A DNA stretch of 64,000 nucleotides from Bradyrhizobium iriomotense. GTDB taxonomy: Bacteria; Pseudomonadota; Alphaproteobacteria; Rhizobiales; Xanthobacteraceae. Position numbers and translations under genes: made by a program. The stretch covers positions 1-64,000 of the forward strand of contig NZ_BSOW01000037.1 in assembly GCF_030160715.1 (NCBI RefSeq). Reading direction: 5' to 3'. Shown here in pieces: positions 62,759 through 64,000 of this stretch. Positions within the stretch are counted from its first letter, which is position 1; each line of letters starts with the position of its first letter. Under the pieces are notes generated by a model, which was not told where the DNA came from, made no database searches, and saw only the letters and a program-made list of their open reading frames with translations.

Positions 62759-63496
62759 ATGCCCGTTGCCCTGATCGTCCTGCTGCTCGAGATCACGCTC
62801 ATCTGGCACGCGGCGCGCACCGGGCGCTTGCGGCCCTGGGCGTTCATCGTCCTGATGGTGCCGTTGATCGGCTCGCTCGCCTACATCGTGGTCGAGCTCA
62901 TTCCCGAATGGTTCTCCAGCCCGCAGGCGCGGCAGGCGCGCCAAAACTTTGCCAACCGGCTCGATCCGGAAAAGCGCTATCGCGAATTGCAGGATCGCCT
63001 CGCCGCGACCGACACCATCGCCAATCGCGCCGCGCTGGCCGAGGAATGCGCGAAGATCGGGCGGCTCGGCGAGGCGGAGCGGCACTACGATCACATCCTG
63101 AAGCTGCCGATGGGGCACGACCCTATCTATGCGCTCGGCAAGGCGCAGGCGGAGTTTTCCGGCAATCGTCCGGCCGATGCGCTGGCGACCCTCGACGATC
63201 TCCAGAAGCAGTGGCCGGAGTTCGATTCGGCCGAGGCGCATCTTCTGTACGCTCGCGCGCTCGCCGAGGTCGGACGTCTCGACGAGGCGCTCGAGGAATA
63301 TCACGCCGTGTCGGGCTACTTCCCCGGCGCCGAGGCGCGGGTGCGCTATGGCATGCTCTTGCAAATGGTCGGCCGCACCGCGGAGGCGCGGGTGGTCTTC
63401 AACGAGCTCCTGATCCAGATGCGGCGCGCACCGAAATATCTTCGCGATGCGCAGGCCGAGTGGCTCTCGATCGCCGAGAAGCAGATCTCGACCTGA
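62759..63496 (+). CDS. Membrane-anchored TPR protein
   Basis: A 245-residue protein. Two hydrophobic segments at residues about 3-20 and 28-48 (PVALIVLLLEITLIWHAART, WAFIVLMVPLIGSLAYIVVE) resemble the PLDc_N-type membrane part. The rest is a run of TPR-like helices (AECAKIGRLGEAERHYDHIL-like, YARALAEVGRLDEALEEYHA). The first helices may anchor it in the inner membrane, with the repeats forming a scaffold in the cytoplasm. The role is unknown. Confidence 0.85.
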   Translation: MPVALIVLLLEITLIWHAARTGRLRPWAFIVLMVPLIGSLAYIVVELIPEWFSSPQARQARQNFANRLDPEKRYRELQDRLAATDTIANRAALAEECAKIGRLGEAERHYDHILKLPMGHDPIYALGKAQAEFSGNRPADALATLDDLQKQWPEFDSAEAHLLYARALAEVGRLDEALEEYHAVSGYFPGAEARVRYGMLLQMVGRTAEARVVFNELLIQMRRAPKYLRDAQAEWLSIAEKQIST

Positions 63497-63540
63497 GCAG
63501 CCCGCGCGAGCTCGCCGTCGCGCGCGGTGCGGCTCCCGGG

Positions 63541-64000
63541 TTAGCCGCCGGCCGGCGATGGCGGCTTCCGCTTCACCCGCTTGATCGTGCCAGAGAAGGT
63601 GAACAGCCTGCGCTCGCCGGCCATCATCTCCCCGCGCAGGAAGATCAGCGAGCCGCCGGCGCGGGTGACCTCGCCGGTGCACTCGATCAGTTCGCCCTCG
63701 TGCCCGGCATCGAGGAATTCGCAGGCAAAATTGACGGTTACGCCCCGGCCGTCCAGCGCATGGCGGCCGATCGCGAAAAGGCAGTAATCGGCGAACGCCA
63801 TGAAGCACCCGCCATGGACGTTCTGGGACCCGTTGAGATGCTTTTTTTCGACCCGGAAGGCGCAGCGGACGCGGCCGTCGTCCTCGAAGCGGTGCCAGAA
63901 GGGGCCGATATGGTTCTCAAAACTGTCGCGAATCCAGGTCTGCCAGCCCTTGAATTCCCCCTCGGTCGCGACATGCAGGTCGGGGCGCTGGGGAGGCGTC
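63541..64000 (-). CDS. Hotdog-fold thioesterase (5' end outside window)
   Basis: The frame is open from the window edge to TAA 63541, about 152 residues visible. Hotdog features include CAFRVEKKHLNGSQNVHGGC, FMAFADYCLFAIGRH (the catalytic helix with D) and TGEVTRAGGSLIFLRGEMMA. It is a PaaI/YbgC-like acyl-CoA thioesterase. The internal ATG at 63801 is not the start, because the upstream sequence is in frame and conserved-looking. Confidence 0.85.
   Translation of the reverse strand, partial: TPPQRPDLHVATEGEFKGWQTWIRDSFENHIGPFWHRFEDDGRVRCAFRVEKKHLNGSQNVHGGCFMAFADYCLFAIGRHALDGRGVTVNFACEFLDAGHEGELIECTGEVTRAGGSLIFLRGEMMAGERRLFTFSGTIKRVKRKPPSPAGG

Overview
The window looks like a chromosomal segment of a Bradyrhizobium-type alphaproteobacterium (Nitrobacteraceae). 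The base composition is GC-rich. The protein families are typical of that group: a CckA-like hybrid kinase, FliO-FlgB-FlgC-FliE-FliQ-FliR-FlhB, the F1FO-ATPase zeta inhibitor, DUF1835 and DUF6894 proteins, and a class I fumarase. An alphaproteobacterial LexA box (GAAC-N7-GAAC) precedes recA, and many short palindromic intergenic repeats are present. The genus is an inference from gene content; no database was searched.

Layout. 1-7.1 kb: flagellar export and proximal-rod genes, with partial fliO divergent from flgB-flgC-fliE-fliQ-fliR-flhB, followed by cckA. A CtrA-type box precedes flgB, so the top kinase and a likely target of the CckA-CtrA pathway are neighbours. 7.4-17 kb: housekeeping and envelope genes (Tim44-like protein, GST, ICMT-type methyltransferase, class I fumarase with an ICE-like iron-control site, DEAD-box helicase). 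17-21 kb: a compact module of two polytopic membrane proteins (one IspZ/YciB-like), a MAPEG protein, a carotenoid cleavage oxygenase and a TetR regulator, tied together by four copies of one operator in two duplicated control regions. 21-35 kb: many small envelope and accessory genes, including a SET-domain protein, an XRE/MmyB regulator, a PQQ dehydrogenase, HdeA, two PilZ proteins and small lipoproteins. This stretch also carries full copies of a roughly 104-bp repeat that begin at gene stop codons, a truncated DUF2798 gene and a candidate small RNA.

35-50 kb: recA under a LexA box; two tandem DUF1835-like genes, the first broken by two frameshifts; gcvT-gcvH-gcvP behind a tandem glycine riboswitch; alaS; a MlotiK1-like potassium channel; and icd. 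50-59 kb: trmJ fused to a DUF559 domain, then a TetR gene divergent from an OsmC / acyl-CoA dehydrogenase / sulfurtransferase operon, followed by a nitrate/cyanate-type ABC transporter and cyanase. Together these suggest a route for small C-N or C-S-N compounds such as cyanate and perhaps cyanide or thiocyanate. 59-64 kb: zeta inhibitor, purC-purS, corA, purQ, a TPR protein and a partial thioesterase.

The best candidates for undescribed biology are the TetR-operator module at 17-21 kb, the OsmC-to-cyanase cluster, the TrmJ-DUF559 fusion, the SET protein with a lysine-rich tail, and the stop-codon-associated repeat family. No rRNA, tRNA, CRISPR array or complete insertion sequence was seen.
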